Assembly (NCBI GenBank): GCA_009787405.1
Contig: WRGA01000105.1
Coordinates: 1 to 37,054 of the forward strand
Source: Candidatus Azobacteroides sp.
GTDB taxonomy: Bacteria; Bacteroidota; Bacteroidia; Bacteroidales; WRGA01
DNA length: 37,054 nucleotides
Direction of reading: 5' to 3'
Shown: positions 28,701-36,004 of the stretch, piece by piece
How positions within the stretch are numbered: position 1 is the stretch's first letter
Layout: the number at the start of each line of letters is the position of its first letter
Program-made: the position numbers and the translations under genes
The notes under the pieces: generated by a model
What the model was told of the DNA's origin: nothing
Database searches by the model: none
Seen by the model: only the letters and a program-made list of their open reading frames with translations

Positions 28701-29942
28701 TCCATTAACATGGACGGGCACCGCACGCAAGTTTACGACGATGCTTCAAGAAAAAGCACGTTCTACTATATTTCCACCGGAAGTTCAGCCCCGTTCAATA
28801 CATTTACCGGAAACACAGATGTGGTTACGCGCAAAAATAATGACGGGAATTATCGCTTTATTGCGGAAGAATACGTAAACGGCAACTGGAAGTTCAAAAA
28901 TCCGGTTTGTCATCCGATGAACGGATTGAACGATCGGGACGAATTTTTAGTGGGTAACCCCTACATGTCGTCAATCGACATGGTTAAATTTTGTAAAGAC
29001 AACCTCAATTCTGTATATCCGGAATTTAAAGTTTGGGGCGGAACAAATTTCATTTCATGCAACGTGAATACAACTACAGGCATCGTCACTTCAACCGACG
29101 CGACTGATTTGCGTTACATCGCTCCATTACAGGGATTCTTCCTGAATTATAAAGGAACGGGAACGGTTTGTTTTAATGTGGCAAATATTTCAACCGTTCG
29201 TCCGTCGGGATCCTCATTCAATCTGAGAAGCACCTGGGAAGCGAAAGAAGAAAATATCTTGCGCATCAAAGCCGAAAACAAATTCGCGGTTTCTCATGCG
29301 GTGATCGGACATCAGGATAATGCAACCGGCGGTTATACCCGCGGAGAAGATGTCCGGAAATTATTTTCGCCCTACGACTATGTGCCCGAAGTTTACACAT
29401 TGGCCGGAGAAATACCGATAGACATCAATTACATCAATAATGCCGTTGAAGCGATTGTTCCGTTAGGTCTTAAAACCGGTCAATCAGGGAATACCACTTT
29501 CACTTTTACCGGCATGGACGGCTATACGCGGGCATCCGAAATTGTATTGACAGATATGTTGTTGAACAAAGAGATTGATTTGAGCAATTTGCCAAGTTTC
29601 ACTTATTCGTTTGAAAACAATGTTAAAGGAATACAAAACGACCGGTTCTTTATTCGTTTCATTTCTTCGACTACGTCTTTGTCTTCAACCGGAGAAGAAG
29701 AATACATCCAAATTTACTCCGGTTCATCGGGTATCATCGTTAATACACCGACCTCCGATCCGATCCGTGAAATCCGGGTATGCGACCTTCAGGGCAGAGT
29801 ATTGTATGAAAAAAAGGTTTCGGGAATCAGAGCATCCCGGATACCCCATGATTTTGATACCGACTTGGTTATCGTCCGGGTAAAAACCCAAAACCGGGTA
29901 GAAAGTAAAAAAGTGGTGACATTTCAAAATAAAATTCAATAA
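25797..29942 (+). CDS. Multidomain T9SS-secreted surface protein (1381 aa)
   Basis: The N-terminus is long for a signal peptide. A second ATG at 25884 begins a normal one (M-K-T-R-M-I-F-T ending V-S-A-Q) and may be the true start. Domains in order, by pattern: a DUF6273-like domain at about 65-250 (D-W-Y-V-L near its start, W-W-T-R-T near 200); an InlB-type repeat at about 250-322 (Y-T-V-T-Y-Y-G-N-G, G-Y-T-F-E-G-W, L-Y-A-V-W); a jelly-roll-like domain at about 328-540 (L-L-Y-K-Q-D-F-G-G-N-D at its start); an Ig/PKD-like segment; a Big_2-like Ig domain at about 660-725 (A-T-G-K-V-T-G-V-S-R-G); a long region with N-W-N-N-P-D-N-W; and a C-terminal T9SS sorting domain (R-V-C-D-L-Q-G-R-V-L-Y). It is probably displayed on or released from the cell surface. 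The function is unknown. Confidence 0.88.
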   Translation: MKNKPINKKTTLISGWKYEGLRSTFSLAFMKTRMIFTLHAMVFSVSAQITTVEQAKTTIANTPINGIVNIDGIDWYVLRKKSLNGDNYAMLIAKQRLTTYSHVVFNSSGDNRYENSNVRDLLEDYYISHMLYNIIPNIAVVPDLGPFSSQTATSEPTATMAGKRTTDILFAPSYRDVYNWNGNKTTPLNTQLKNYYLRWWTRTPNPTVSVYVWEVNPPNDIINSSAHAVGSGNIGIVPGVWVKYSATNYTVTYYGNGNTGGTAPPAATHNAGSIVIVADPGTLVKTGYTFEGWALSPTATIPDYVPQSFFTITGNINLYAVWKESGTSPNTECMTGGTLLYKQDFGGNDPRDPDFRERGLQAEEGSSDMEYSTTPSINDEGFYTLTKNPQPLYPPEFLETSDHTFPNDITRGYSMFVDPGAGDNGKILYQTEINGLCGNMRLAFSAWFVDVNMLNPPIVAIPRIQLQMINKNNPTQIFAWKDVTILKGWHQFGFDFTLPAGVTNVIFRIINMEDSRRGNDWCMDDIEIRFCAPPVTVSVSGSPEVCNGSPVTLNGFYTDDGTFDNAPCYRWEYSPSGNINNPSEWSVVPGSAGCSTTPEISRSHTITLNSNTAGYYRLVVGKNGTIDRWYCRAASEVIHLALKPAPDAGSISPSSAIICVNDHITMNKTVNGGYWMSSNTDVAIVNPATGKVTGVSRGVAEIIYAVIGANGCAGTTKATVRVSEGPIIWTPEANTDNDKQNWNNPDNWTPDIVPMACNDVYIPGNSSHYPKLTGSAVCNDIYFMSGGELGRPDLLTYHRAFVHLNLGLKASVQEKETDVQSQRNLILKGNGTADRLKFSASTSRPLERERWHALSSPLQDVVAGDLSFGGFPLTFMKKFGPINKNGVTHPVGNWTTPYNDVTESFEPTRGFGFYMYGYGNQSGDNTGCHESGFFKDLNDLDYLPGNKGEALYGIRAINGILELPFFADSINMDGHRTQVYDDASRKSTFYYISTGSSAPFNTFTGNTDVVTRKNNDGNYRFIAEEYVNGNWKFKNPVCHPMNGLNDRDEFLVGNPYMSSIDMVKFCKDNLNSVYPEFKVWGGTNFISCNVNTTTGIVTSTDATDLRYIAPLQGFFLNYKGTGTVCFNVANISTVRPSGSSFNLRSTWEAKEENILRIKAENKFAVSHAVIGHQDNATGGYTRGEDVRKLFSPYDYVPEVYTLAGEIPIDINYINNAVEAIVPLGLKTGQSGNTTFTFTGMDGYTRASEIVLTDMLLNKEIDLSNLPSFTYSFENNVKGIQNDRFFIRFISSTTSLSSTGEEEYIQIYSGSSGIIVNTPTSDPIREIRVCDLQGRVLYEKKVSGIRASRIPHDFDTDLVIVRVKTQNRVESKKVVTFQNKIQ

Positions 29943-29977
29943 AATTATATTTAAAAGTAAAAAAAGGTTAATGCAGT

Positions 29978-30940
29978 ATGGAGAACGATCTATGGTATGA
30001 CAGCTTTTTAGAAGCCTTACATAAAAGGTTTCCTCAGCGAACTCAATTAGTACAAGAGCTGATGAATCTGTTGGTTATTGAACGAGAAGCTGTGTACAGG
30101 AGGTTACGTAAAGATGTCGTATTTCCCGCACATGAGGTTATAAAAATTGCTTCAACATGGAATATTCCTCTATATGAAATTACAGGCATTTCCGGGCAAG
30201 TACCCTTTTTGATGCAACCGACGAACTATATCGAGCCATCGGATAAAGAATTGGACCAATTACAACAATTGGTTCAATTTCTTGACCAGCTCAAATTTTC
30301 TCCCGATTCGGAGTATGTAGAAATCAGCAATAAACTGTCCCGATTTTTGATTTCCGGTTTTAAAAATTTAGACCGATTTTATCTGTTTAAATGGATGTAT
30401 CAGTATGGAAATAATGAAGAAAAAGCCATTCCGTTTTCCCGGACTATTATTTCGGAAGAGAAACACCGGTTGACAGTCGAATATTATCAAGCCATGAAGA
30501 ATATAGCGAATGTTAATTATGTATGGGATCACATGCTTTTTGAATATTTGGCTTATGATATTCGATATTTTTATTCCATTCAATTGATTACGGACGAAGA
30601 TAAAAAACTGATTAAAGAGGATTTGTTAGCCTTGCTGGATTATATGTCGGAAGTTGCAAATAAAGGGTCCTTTCCGGAAACTAAAAATAAAGTAGGACTT
30701 TATATTTCCCGGATTAACATTGATACAAATTTTAGTTATATTTACACGGAAAAACTGAAACTCGGCCGCATTCATGTATTCGGCAAACATGACGTTTATA
30801 CGTCAGATTTGGGAATGATAACCAATTTCAAGACTTGGATGCAGCTGAAGAAAAGATCGTCCGTCCAAATTTCGGAAGTGGACGAAAGACACAGAATTGA
30901 ATTTTTTATGAAACAACGTCAATTAATAGCCCATTTGTAA
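29978..30940 (+). CDS. Bacteroidota-type protein with possible DNA-binding N-terminus (320 aa)
   Basis: The N-terminal 70 residues look like a helix-turn-helix: L-V-Q-E-L-M-N-L-L-V-I-E-R-E-A-V-Y-R-R-L-R-K-D-V-V-F, then a second helix pair ending W-N-I-P-L-Y-E-I-T-G-I. The R-E-A-V-Y-R-R-L-R signature recurs in a family of Bacteroidota proteins that I know only as unnamed regulators. Residues 90-320 are alpha-helical with no recognised domain. The gene lies 35 nt after the surface-protein gene on the same strand, so the two are probably co-transcribed, and it may regulate that gene. There is no membrane segment or signal peptide. A role in transcription is inference. Confidence 0.6.
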   Translation: MENDLWYDSFLEALHKRFPQRTQLVQELMNLLVIEREAVYRRLRKDVVFPAHEVIKIASTWNIPLYEITGISGQVPFLMQPTNYIEPSDKELDQLQQLVQFLDQLKFSPDSEYVEISNKLSRFLISGFKNLDRFYLFKWMYQYGNNEEKAIPFSRTIISEEKHRLTVEYYQAMKNIANVNYVWDHMLFEYLAYDIRYFYSIQLITDEDKKLIKEDLLALLDYMSEVANKGSFPETKNKVGLYISRINIDTNFSYIYTEKLKLGRIHVFGKHDVYTSDLGMITNFKTWMQLKKRSSVQISEVDERHRIEFFMKQRQLIAHL

Positions 30941-30972
30941 GCCTTTGGCAGTTGAAAAGTAAAACCGGCTTG

Positions 30973-31091
30973 AACAAAGCATAAACAAATAAACAAATAA
31001 ACAAATTGTGAGTATTCAGGATCGTTTCGTTCATTTTAAGAGCATTTTATTTTACCGCACCCTGAAACTGCCGATTAATTTATGCTTTGTT
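30973..31091. repeat. 13-bp inverted repeat enclosing an octamer tract
   Basis: AACAAAGCATAAA at 30973-30985 is exactly reverse-complemented at 31079-31091. Inside the left end is ATAAACAA repeated three times without error (30981-31004), the A-form of the GTAAACAA octamer seen at 25405-25437. It may be a small non-coding element or a fold-back structure after the gene ending at 30940. The rest of 30941-31251 shows no credible gene. Confidence 0.5.
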
Positions 31092-31251
31092 GTTTTATGT
31101 GTCAATATTCGACATCTGCCTTATTCTTGTTTTACAAAAATTGATTTGGAGAGGGTTAATTCTCCCGGTACTTTTACTTTGGTTAAGCCGGTGTGAAAGG
31201 TATGGGATATGATGGATGTGATTATTAAACTATTCTTATTCTTGTTGACTA

Positions 31252-32376
31252 ATGGAAGAATTTAATTATAAGGCTTTTCAAGCTAAAATGCTGGAACAGC
31301 TTAAGTCGGGTAAATTGTCATCCGACAAAAACGAAGCTCCCGCACCTTTATTGGAAAATATCCTCAATGCCGTGTGGGAAGACAAGACAGACATCTGCAT
31401 AAACGAAGATGAGAGTGAACCGGGCGGTCAAGCCGGCGGTTATATTCTGAAACAAGTTTTGGATGAAGGAGCAGCCGACCGCATAATCGACCTGTATGCT
31501 TTGGGCAACAGCACCCGTGAAATTAATGAATGGATGACAACAAACATGGGAAAACGGGTTTCGGCCAAGGCAATCGACCTCATCACCGATTGTGTGTTGC
31601 CGGAAATGCAATCTTGGCGGAATCGTTCGCTGGATTCGGTTTATCCTATCGTTTGGGTAGATACGATTCATTGCAAAATGATGGATGAAAAAAACCGTTT
31701 GTCGACACAAACCATTTACAATGTACTGACAATAGACAGCAACGGTCATAAGGATTTGGCCGGGATGTATATATCCGAAACTGAGGGAGTCGATTTTTGG
31801 TTAACGGTATTAACCGATCTGAAAGCCCGCGGAGTATCCGATATTTTAATTGCCTGTACGGATAATTTAACCGGTTTTTCGAATGCCGTTGAAAGCGTTT
31901 TTCCCGAAACCGTCGTACAAAACAGTATTGTTCATCAGATCCGAAATTCTCAGAAGTATGTAGCCAGTAAAAACCGGAAAGAACTTCTTAAAGATCTGAA
32001 ACTAGTTTACCAGGCGAAAACGATGGAGAAAGCGGAAAAAGAACTTGATCTTTTGGAATTGAAATGGGGCGAATCCTATCCGATAGTAATCAAGGCCTGG
32101 CGGGACAGTTGTCATAAACTTTCTGTTTATTTCCAATACCCGGAAGCCATACGCAGAATTATGTACACCACCAACACCGTGGAAAGCTATCATAAGCAAA
32201 TCCGGAAAATCGTCAAAAACAAGGGGGTTTTCACCAACAATATTGCTTTGGAAAAACTCGTTTATCTGGCTTATCGAAACATCCGGAAAAAATGGACAAT
32301 GCCTTTGTTAAATTGGGGTCAAACGGCTCAACAATTAGCCGTTAATTTTCCCGGCAGATTCAATCCTTTTGTTTGA
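31252..32376 (+). CDS. IS256-family (mutator-type) transposase, variant (374 aa)
   Basis: The catalytic half is clearly IS256-like. The first aspartate is D137 in Y-P-I-V-W-V-D-T-I-H, the second D204 in I-L-I-A-C-T-D-N-L-T-G-F, and the glutamate E311 in T-T-N-T-V-E-S-Y-H-K-Q-I-R-K. The C-terminal K-K-W-T-M-P-L-L-N-W-G is intact. Two things depart from the family as I know it. The usual C-x-x-H beside V-H-Q-I-R-N is S-x-x-H here (S225, H228). The N-terminal DNA-binding part is short, lacks the P-R-D-R segment and carries an acidic linker (E-D-E-S-E-P near 52-57). I could not find convincing terminal inverted repeats or target duplications in the flanks. It may be an active variant or a relic. 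Confidence 0.85.
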   Translation: MEEFNYKAFQAKMLEQLKSGKLSSDKNEAPAPLLENILNAVWEDKTDICINEDESEPGGQAGGYILKQVLDEGAADRIIDLYALGNSTREINEWMTTNMGKRVSAKAIDLITDCVLPEMQSWRNRSLDSVYPIVWVDTIHCKMMDEKNRLSTQTIYNVLTIDSNGHKDLAGMYISETEGVDFWLTVLTDLKARGVSDILIACTDNLTGFSNAVESVFPETVVQNSIVHQIRNSQKYVASKNRKELLKDLKLVYQAKTMEKAEKELDLLELKWGESYPIVIKAWRDSCHKLSVYFQYPEAIRRIMYTTNTVESYHKQIRKIVKNKGVFTNNIALEKLVYLAYRNIRKKWTMPLLNWGQTAQQLAVNFPGRFNPFV

Positions 32377-32440
32377 TCATTGTCGTCGAAAGCTCTTTCG
32401 AAACCATTCCGGAATCTTGAGCCGTAAAACAAACATTAAT

Positions 32441-32489
32441 CTTATGCCTCACCGTCCTCCGGTGAGGCATAAGAAGAAACTTCTATGCC
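32441..32489. terminator. Strong hairpin after the transposase gene, with an alternative fold
   Basis: CTTATGCCTCACCG (32441-32454) pairs perfectly with 32460-32473 across a 5-nt loop. The second arm could instead pair with the next segment: 32466-32476 against CTTCTATGCC at 32480-32489, with one bulge. No T run follows on the plus strand; the minus strand reads into a T-rich stretch, so it may stop transcription from the right. Mutually exclusive stems would also fit an attenuator-like device. Confidence 0.55.
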
Positions 32490-32540
32490 GGCAATTCGTT
32501 GACTTTCACTTTTGACAGCTTCTTTCAATTTAATTCGTAA

Positions 32541-32683
32541 TAAGTATATCGTAAAACCGGTTTATATTTTAAATGCAAAGGCGCAAAGACGCGAAATTTA
32601 AATTCTTTGCGACTTTGTGCTTTTGCATCTTTGCGTTTAAAGTAGTAGATATTAAATTCTGCCGGATGCTTTTAAGTATATCG
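32541..32683. repeat. Octamer-periodic inverted repeat, copy B, with flanking direct repeats
   Basis: The core at 32571-32638 begins AAATGCAAAGGCGCAAAG and ends CATCTTTGCGTTT. It is built of 8-nt units: ATGCAAAG, GCGCAAAG, ACGCGAAA, then CTTTGCGA, CTTTGTGC, TTTTGCAT, CTTTGCGT. It is homologous to copy A at 521-606 and keeps the uninterrupted junction that the MITE split there. The 11-mer TAAGTATATCG flanks it as a direct repeat at 32541-32551 and 32673-32683. Confidence 0.65.
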
Positions 32684-32740
32684 AAAAAACACAAATACCC
32701 GAAAATGTAAATCTATTCTATCGTTACATTTCCGGGTATT
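32684..32740 (-). terminator. Terminator of the small exported-protein gene
   Basis: Arms of 17 nt at 32724-32740 and 32694-32710 surround a 13-nt loop. On the minus strand the single mismatch becomes a G-U pair. The stem is followed by a T-rich tract (TTTGTGTTTTTTCG). It lies 66 nt past the stop at 32807. Confidence 0.75.
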
Positions 32741-32806
32741 CGTGCCCAAATTTTATCCGCATCTCTCATGATTGAATCAATCCTGCGGATTTTGTCATTT
32801 CAATAT

Positions 32807-33235
32807 TCAATACGCAAACTCAAAAGGAAACCGTTTCGGTTGTTTCTTTTTTGATTTTCCGGCACGAAGAGAACGACAGCCGAATTTCAAAAAATAGTAA
32901 TAACCGACGGCAAACAAGAGGAGTAAATATTCACCATCTATCATCGACAAAGCCGGCGGCTTCCCTTCTTGACCGATACCGCCGCCATTTCCCGGACGAT
33001 CTCCGGGCGAGGATGCTGCGGCTTTTAATTTATTGTCAAACGATTCAAATGAATTAGTACTTGCATTTTCGTCATTCCGGTTCTCTTGAAATATTTTGGA
33101 CGGAGAAATCGCTTTTTTTTCCGTTTTCGCACCGAATGACTCTTCTTTAAACAGAGACATTTGACTGCCTTCAGCATAACCGGACATTACCGGTAACCAC
33201 AATATCACGAATAACAATAATTTGGTCATTTTCAT
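32807..33235 (-). CDS. Small exported, probably membrane-anchored protein (142 aa)
   Basis: A signal peptide (residues 1-21, ending G-Y-A-E) is followed by a polar, Ser/Asn-rich linker. A short G/P-rich motif P-G-D-R-P-G-N-G-G-G-I-G-Q-E-G lies near 78-92. Next comes one hydrophobic segment (about 102-117, L-L-L-L-F-A-V-G-Y-Y-Y-F), and a strongly basic tail ends the protein. Small proteins with this layout recur in Bacteroidales, but I know no function for them. The start is preceded by GAAAGAGA. It has its own terminator and stands alone between the transposase and dnaK. The layout suggests an inner-membrane protein with its linker outside and basic tail inside. Confidence 0.72.
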   Translation of the reverse strand: MKMTKLLLFVILWLPVMSGYAEGSQMSLFKEESFGAKTEKKAISPSKIFQENRNDENASTNSFESFDNKLKAAASSPGDRPGNGGGIGQEGKPPALSMIDGEYLLLLFAVGYYYFLKFGCRSLRAGKSKKKQPKRFPFEFAY

Positions 33236-33858
33236 TCTCTTTCTTTTTTTACTTTTACATCATTAAATTTTTTCAATTATCATTCTCTCAATAAATTATT
33301 TAATTTCAGCTGAATTTCAGATTTATATATTGAATATAATCTGTTGAATATTTATAAGGACAAAAGTAGGATGAAAATAAGTCCTAATTAAGACATTTTA
33401 CGAAATATAGCGACAGCTCCATAGGCGAATGTTGATGTGAAATGGATGATATGCAAGATTTGTATTCTATTGTGATTTTTACCCAAATAAAATACTCTCA
33501 AAATGATTATATCTTGTATTTTGTCACTTAATGTGTGTTTTACGTATTTTTGATCGACCGTAAGAAGATATTGTGGATAAATCGTAAGGAAGATGATTTG
33601 ACAATCCTCATGATTCTTTACAAGGTTGTTCCGGCATTTTCTAAAAAATCAAGGAGTGTTTTGATTTGTCGATGGTTGTTTTTACTTTAATCTGTCGATT
33701 TGTCATACAAGAGCATGTCAATTTTGAAGGAATAATCAGATCACTGCCTTACTGTCTATGTCTATCATAATAAACAGGTACAGAGATTTTGGCACAAGAT
33801 TTGTAAGGTTTAAGGAAACCGAAAAAAAAGTATATACATATAATAAATAAACAACATT
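33236..33858 (+). promoter_or_regulatory. Long dnaK leader region with sigma-54-like and standard promoters
   Basis: No gene is seen in these 623 nt. Just before dnaK, TTGGCACA-AGAT-TTGTA (33789-33805) resembles a sigma-54 -24/-12 site: GG is at 33791-33792 and GT stands where GC is usual, with the correct 10-nt spacing. The predicted start is about 43 nt before the ATG. Further up, TTTG (33520-33523), 21 nt, TATTTTTG (33545-33552) fits the ordinary Bacteroidota promoter and would give a leader of about 300 nt. No CIRCE-type inverted repeat is visible. Confidence 0.5.
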
Positions 33859-35754
33859 ATGGGAAAAATTATCGGAATAGATTTAGGAACAACGAACTCT
33901 TGTGTTGCCGTGATGGAAGGCAATGAGCCGATTGTTATCGCCAATAACGAAGGGAAGAGGACAACTCCTTCCATTGTTGCTTTTGTGGAAGGCGGAGAAC
34001 GTAAAGTGGGAGATCCTGCCAAACGTCAGGCCATCACCAATCCTTCCAAAACCATATTTTCTATTAAAAGATTTATGGGGGAAACGTATGATCAAGTACA
34101 AAAAGAAATCTCCCGCATACCGTACAAGGTGGTGAGAGGAGACAACAATACGCCTCGTGTCGATATCGACGGACGCTTGTATACTCCGCAGGAAATTTCT
34201 GCCATGATTCTTCAAAAGATGAAGAAAACCGCAGAAGATTATTTGGGACAAGAAGTGACGGATGCCGTAATCACGGTTCCGGCATATTTCAGCGACGCAC
34301 AACGTCAGGCAACCAAAGAAGCCGGCGAAATTGCCGGGTTGAATGTCCGCCGTATCGTAAACGAACCGACTGCCGCATCTTTGGCTTACGGACTGGATAA
34401 AAAACATAAAGATATGAAAATCGCCGTATTCGACCTGGGCGGAGGTACGTTCGATATTTCTATCCTGGAATTGGGCGACGGCGTGTTTGAAGTAAAATCC
34501 ACCAACGGTGATACGCACTTGGGTGGGGATGATTTCGACCATGTCATTATCGATTGGTTGGCCGATGAATTTAAAAAAGACGAAGGCATTGATTTGCGTA
34601 AAGACCCGATGGCATTGCAACGATTAAAAGAAGCTGCCGAAAAAGCCAAAATCGAATTATCAAGCGCGACAAGCACGGAAATTAATTTACCGTATATTAT
34701 GCCGGTGAACGGTATCCCCAAACACTTGGTGAAAACTTTGACTCGCGCACAATTCGAAAAATTGGCCGACAGCCTGATTCAGGCAACGGTTGAACCGTGT
34801 CGCAAAGCATTGTCTGATGCGGGATTAAAAACTTCGGATATTGATGAAGTGATATTGGTGGGAGGTTCGACCCGTATTCCGGCGATTCAAGCCGTTGTGG
34901 AAAAATTCTTCGGAAAAACACCCTCAAAAGGAGTAAATCCCGATGAAGTGGTTGCCGTAGGCGCTGCCATTCAAGGCGCTGTATTGACCGGCGATGTGAA
35001 AGATGTTTTGTTGCTGGATGTTACTCCGCTTTCGTTGGGTATCGAAACGATGGGCGGCGTGATGACGAAATTAATCGAAGCCAATACCACCATTCCGACC
35101 AAAAAATCGGAAGTATTTACGACAGCCGTCGATAATCAACCATCCGTTGAAATACATGTATTGCAAGGTGAACGACCGTTGTCTCGCGACAATAAATCCA
35201 TCGGGCGTTTCCATTTGGACGGAATTGCTCCGGCACAACGCGGCGTGCCTCAAATTGAAGTCGCTTTCGATATTGATGCAAACGGTATATTGAATGTTTC
35301 AGCGAAAGATAAAGGTACCGGAAAACAACAAAGTATCCGTATCGAAGCCTCTTCGGGACTGAGCGATGCCGACATCAAACGCATGAAAGAAGAAGCTGCG
35401 GCCAATGCCGACGCCGACGCCAAAGAAAAGGAACGTATCGACAAGTTGAATCAAGCTGACAGTTTGATTTTCCAAACCGAAAAACAATTGAATGAATTCG
35501 GCGATAAAATACCGTCCGATAAAAAAGCGCCGATCGAAGCAGCTTTGGCAAAATTGAAAGAAGCACACAAAGTACAAGACATTTCGGGCATCGATGCCGC
35601 CATGAACGAATTGAATACCGTTTTCCATGCGGCAAGTCAGGAAATGTACAATGCTCAAAATCAAGCGGGTCAACAACAATCCCAAAATTCCAATCAAAAT
35701 TCTTCAAATGACGACAAAGGTGTAACCGATGTCGATTATGAGGAAGTGAAGTAA
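33859..35754 (+). CDS. dnaK: Chaperone protein DnaK (Hsp70), 631 aa
   Basis: An ATP-driven chaperone of the cytoplasm that binds exposed hydrophobic segments of client proteins with DnaJ and GrpE. The ATPase domain has [10 protein letters not shown] at 5-14, [17 protein letters not shown] and the V-G-G-S-T-R-I-P adenosine motif. The linker [13 protein letters not shown] leads into a complete substrate-binding domain and helical lid. A Q/N-rich tail ends in D-V-D-Y-E-E-V-K, close to the usual E-E-V-D/K ending. The length is normal. No grpE or dnaJ is adjacent, so it is a single-gene unit with its own terminator. Stress control is likely through the upstream region. Confidence 0.98.
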   Translation: MGKIIGIDLGTTNSCVAVMEGNEPIVIANNEGKRTTPSIVAFVEGGERKVGDPAKRQAITNPSKTIFSIKRFMGETYDQVQKEISRIPYKVVRGDNNTPRVDIDGRLYTPQEISAMILQKMKKTAEDYLGQEVTDAVITVPAYFSDAQRQATKEAGEIAGLNVRRIVNEPTAASLAYGLDKKHKDMKIAVFDLGGGTFDISILELGDGVFEVKSTNGDTHLGGDDFDHVIIDWLADEFKKDEGIDLRKDPMALQRLKEAAEKAKIELSSATSTEINLPYIMPVNGIPKHLVKTLTRAQFEKLADSLIQATVEPCRKALSDAGLKTSDIDEVILVGGSTRIPAIQAVVEKFFGKTPSKGVNPDEVVAVGAAIQGAVLTGDVKDVLLLDVTPLSLGIETMGGVMTKLIEANTTIPTKKSEVFTTAVDNQPSVEIHVLQGERPLSRDNKSIGRFHLDGIAPAQRGVPQIEVAFDIDANGILNVSAKDKGTGKQQSIRIEASSGLSDADIKRMKEEAAANADADAKEKERIDKLNQADSLIFQTEKQLNEFGDKIPSDKKAPIEAALAKLKEAHKVQDISGIDAAMNELNTVFHAASQEMYNAQNQAGQQQSQNSNQNSSNDDKGVTDVDYEEVK

Positions 35755-35783
35755 TAGCGATTATCAACAATAATTAATAATTA

Positions 35784-35822
35784 ATAAACCGCAGTAAATA
35801 AGTGATTTACTGCGGTTTATTG
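35784..35822 (+). terminator. Terminator of dnaK
   Basis: Perfect 17-bp stem AATAAACCGCAGTAAAT with a 5-nt loop. The second arm runs into TTTATTGTTTGT. It lies 29 nt past the dnaK stop and, because its left arm is A-rich, could act in both directions. Confidence 0.85.
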
Positions 35823-35965
35823 TTTGTAATTTCAAGTAACAAATGCAACTTTAGGTAGAGAAAAATTCTTACTTTTATTCCCCTAAAGAAATTTTCTTCT
35901 GATATTTGAATCCTAAAGCTGCATTCCGTTGTTGAAACTACTGTCTACACCTTTATTAATAACGG

Positions 35966-35997
35966 TTTGGTGACATGGAATCAATATTATAATTTTG
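35966..35997 (+). promoter_or_regulatory. Promoter of the Fic gene, nearly leaderless
   Basis: TTTG (35966-35969), 20 nt, TAATTTTG (35990-35997) fits the Bacteroidota consensus. The expected start of transcription is within a few bases of the ATG pair at 36005 and 36008, so the mRNA would have almost no leader. Confidence 0.55.
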
Positions 35998-36004
35998 CAA
36001 AAAT

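Noticed and set aside
31008-31196. 62-codon plus-strand frame before the transposase
   Set aside because: It starts in the octamer segment and has no recognisable domain or ribosome site. It could be the wreck of an older gene but cannot be supported.
31183-32516. Possible ends of the IS256-type element, with GTGAAAG at both edges
   Set aside because: Only about 7-8 bases agree in inverted orientation and no flanking duplication could be paired, so the element boundaries are left open.
34697-35770. Several antisense frames of 60-132 codons opposite dnaK
   Set aside because: All lie opposite a highly conserved housekeeping gene and show no domain of their own.
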